NCBI RefSeq assembly: GCF_038023995.1
Contig: NZ_CP150660.1
Span: 2,416,501 to 2,480,500, forward strand
Reading direction: 5' to 3'
Length of the DNA stretch: 64,000 bases
From: Polaribacter atrinae
Lineage (GTDB): Bacteria > Bacteroidota > Bacteroidia > Flavobacteriales > Flavobacteriaceae
In this document: positions 63,375-64,000 of the stretch, one piece after another
Layout: each line of letters starts with the position of its first letter
Numbering within the stretch: position 1 is the first letter of the stretch
The notes under the pieces: model-generated
Told to the model about the DNA's origin: nothing
What the model saw: only the letters and a program-made list of their open reading frames with translations
Databases searched by the model: none
Position numbers and translations under genes: made by a program

Positions 63375-64000
63375 ATGAAATCATTAAAATTAATTATCGC
63401 AATTTCTTTAACTGCAATAGTAGGTTTTACTTCATGTCAATCTGAAGAAAGTAAAGAAGTAGGTACAAACCCTAATACAAATTCATCTACTTCTACCACC
63501 GCTTCTAATTATGAAAGAGCAGCTAAAAATGATGGTTCTGAAGATGATTTTTTAGACGGAAACTCATGTACTGAATTATTATTTCCATTAACTGCAACAG
63601 TAAACGGACAACAAGTTACACTAATAAGTAAATTAGATTTTTCTACAGTTTTAAATATAATGGGAGAGTTTAATGATGATAGTGATGCTGTAACTTTTAA
63701 CTTTCCAATTAGTGTAAAAACAAGTAGTTATTCAGAAGTAAAAATTAATAATCAAGCAGAGTTTGATACTTTAAAACAAGAATGTGAACAAGCAGAATCT
63801 GATGGTAAAAATGCCATTTCTTGTATAGATATCAATTTTCCGGTAACCATGTTAACTTATAGTATAAGTTTAGAACAAACAGGTACTGTAGTTGTACAAA
63901 CACAAGAACAACTACATACGTTTATGACAGATTTAGAATCTGATGAGTTATTTGCTGTAAATTATCCAATAAATGCAACATTAAGTAACGGTACCTCTGT
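63375..64000 (+). CDS. Repeat-built surface lipoprotein, cut by the window end
   Basis: ATG at 63375 opens a lipoprotein signal ending 'AIVGFTSC', then a Ser/Thr/Asn-rich linker and modules each with a beta strand starting 'FP' and a helix: 'LLFPLTATVNGQQVTL', 'VTFNFPISVKTSSYSEVKIN', 'INFPVTMLTYSISLEQTGTV' and 'VNYPINATLSNGTS', about 50 to 60 residues apart. The frame is open to the last base, so the 3' part is missing. It diverges from the FecI-like sigma gene across the repeat-bearing promoter region and may be a target of that system. I recognise no family. Confidence 0.75.
   Translation, partial: MKSLKLIIAISLTAIVGFTSCQSEESKEVGTNPNTNSSTSTTASNYERAAKNDGSEDDFLDGNSCTELLFPLTATVNGQQVTLISKLDFSTVLNIMGEFNDDSDAVTFNFPISVKTSSYSEVKINNQAEFDTLKQECEQAESDGKNAISCIDINFPVTMLTYSISLEQTGTVVVQTQEQLHTFMTDLESDELFAVNYPINATLSNGTS

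Noticed and set aside
1..64000. CRISPR array, tRNA or rRNA genes, prophage
   Set aside because: No regularly spaced repeats, cloverleaf-like sequences, rRNA segments or phage structural genes were seen on either strand.

Overview
The window looks like chromosomal DNA from a marine member of the Flavobacteriaceae (Polaribacter/Tenacibaculum-like). This rests on the very low GC, TAnnTTTG-type promoter boxes, a SusC/SusD pair with a hybrid two-component regulator, DUF4175, GIN-domain and FecR/DUF4974 proteins, and two TatA-type genes. The species call is inference; no rRNA or tRNA gene was found.

Layout. 0-9.2 kb: a DUF418 membrane protein, a 40-residue membrane peptide, a PBP4-type peptidase, a Tat component, an O-methyltransferase, an ECF sigma factor with a cysteine-rich partner, panB, a four-helix-bundle (S23/IVP-like) gene in a repeat-rich bed, and a run of small genes (2-hydroxyacid dehydrogenase, DUF1801, VOC, LEA-like, DoxX-like). 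9.2-21.3 kb: housekeeping genes (methyltransferase, mnmG, ybeY, DUF4175, gltX, a band-7 protein, a YbjQ-like protein). Three parS-like 16-mers lie in the gaps around the methyltransferase and mnmG. A broken outer-membrane protein gene sits upstream of gltX.

21.4-52.7 kb: a polysaccharide utilisation locus bracketed by insertion sequences. A divergent hybrid two-component regulator faces susC-susD, a GH2 enzyme, a Gfo/Idh/MocA oxidoreductase, two GH141-like beta-helix proteins, a DUF5703 lipoprotein, then an SDR mannonate oxidoreductase, uxuA, uxaC and a hexuronate-type MFS transporter. The expected flow is import and cleavage of a uronate-bearing glycan, then glucuronate to fructuronate to mannonate to 2-keto-3-deoxygluconate. 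The 3' edge has decayed: remnants of GH92, a CBM9-like protein and a family-10-like glycosidase run into an IS4-family element that is itself split by an IS200-type and an IS30-type element. A second copy of the IS200-type element lies at the left edge, in direct orientation and next to an IS30 remnant.

53-64 kb: tatA, a GIN-domain protein, rnr, a lipid-kinase gene with an internal stop, a 0.7 kb AT-rich gap with a repeated motif (possible origin-like region), rpiB, an ElaA-like acetyltransferase, and a sigma/FecR/TonB-receptor signalling trio divergent from a repeat-built lipoprotein cut by the window end.

The points I find most worth a second look are the parS-like cluster, the direct IS200 copies flanking the locus, the uronate locus with its paired beta-helix enzymes, the several broken genes that show apparent one-base homopolymer contractions, and the repeat-bearing divergent promoter region at 63.2 kb.
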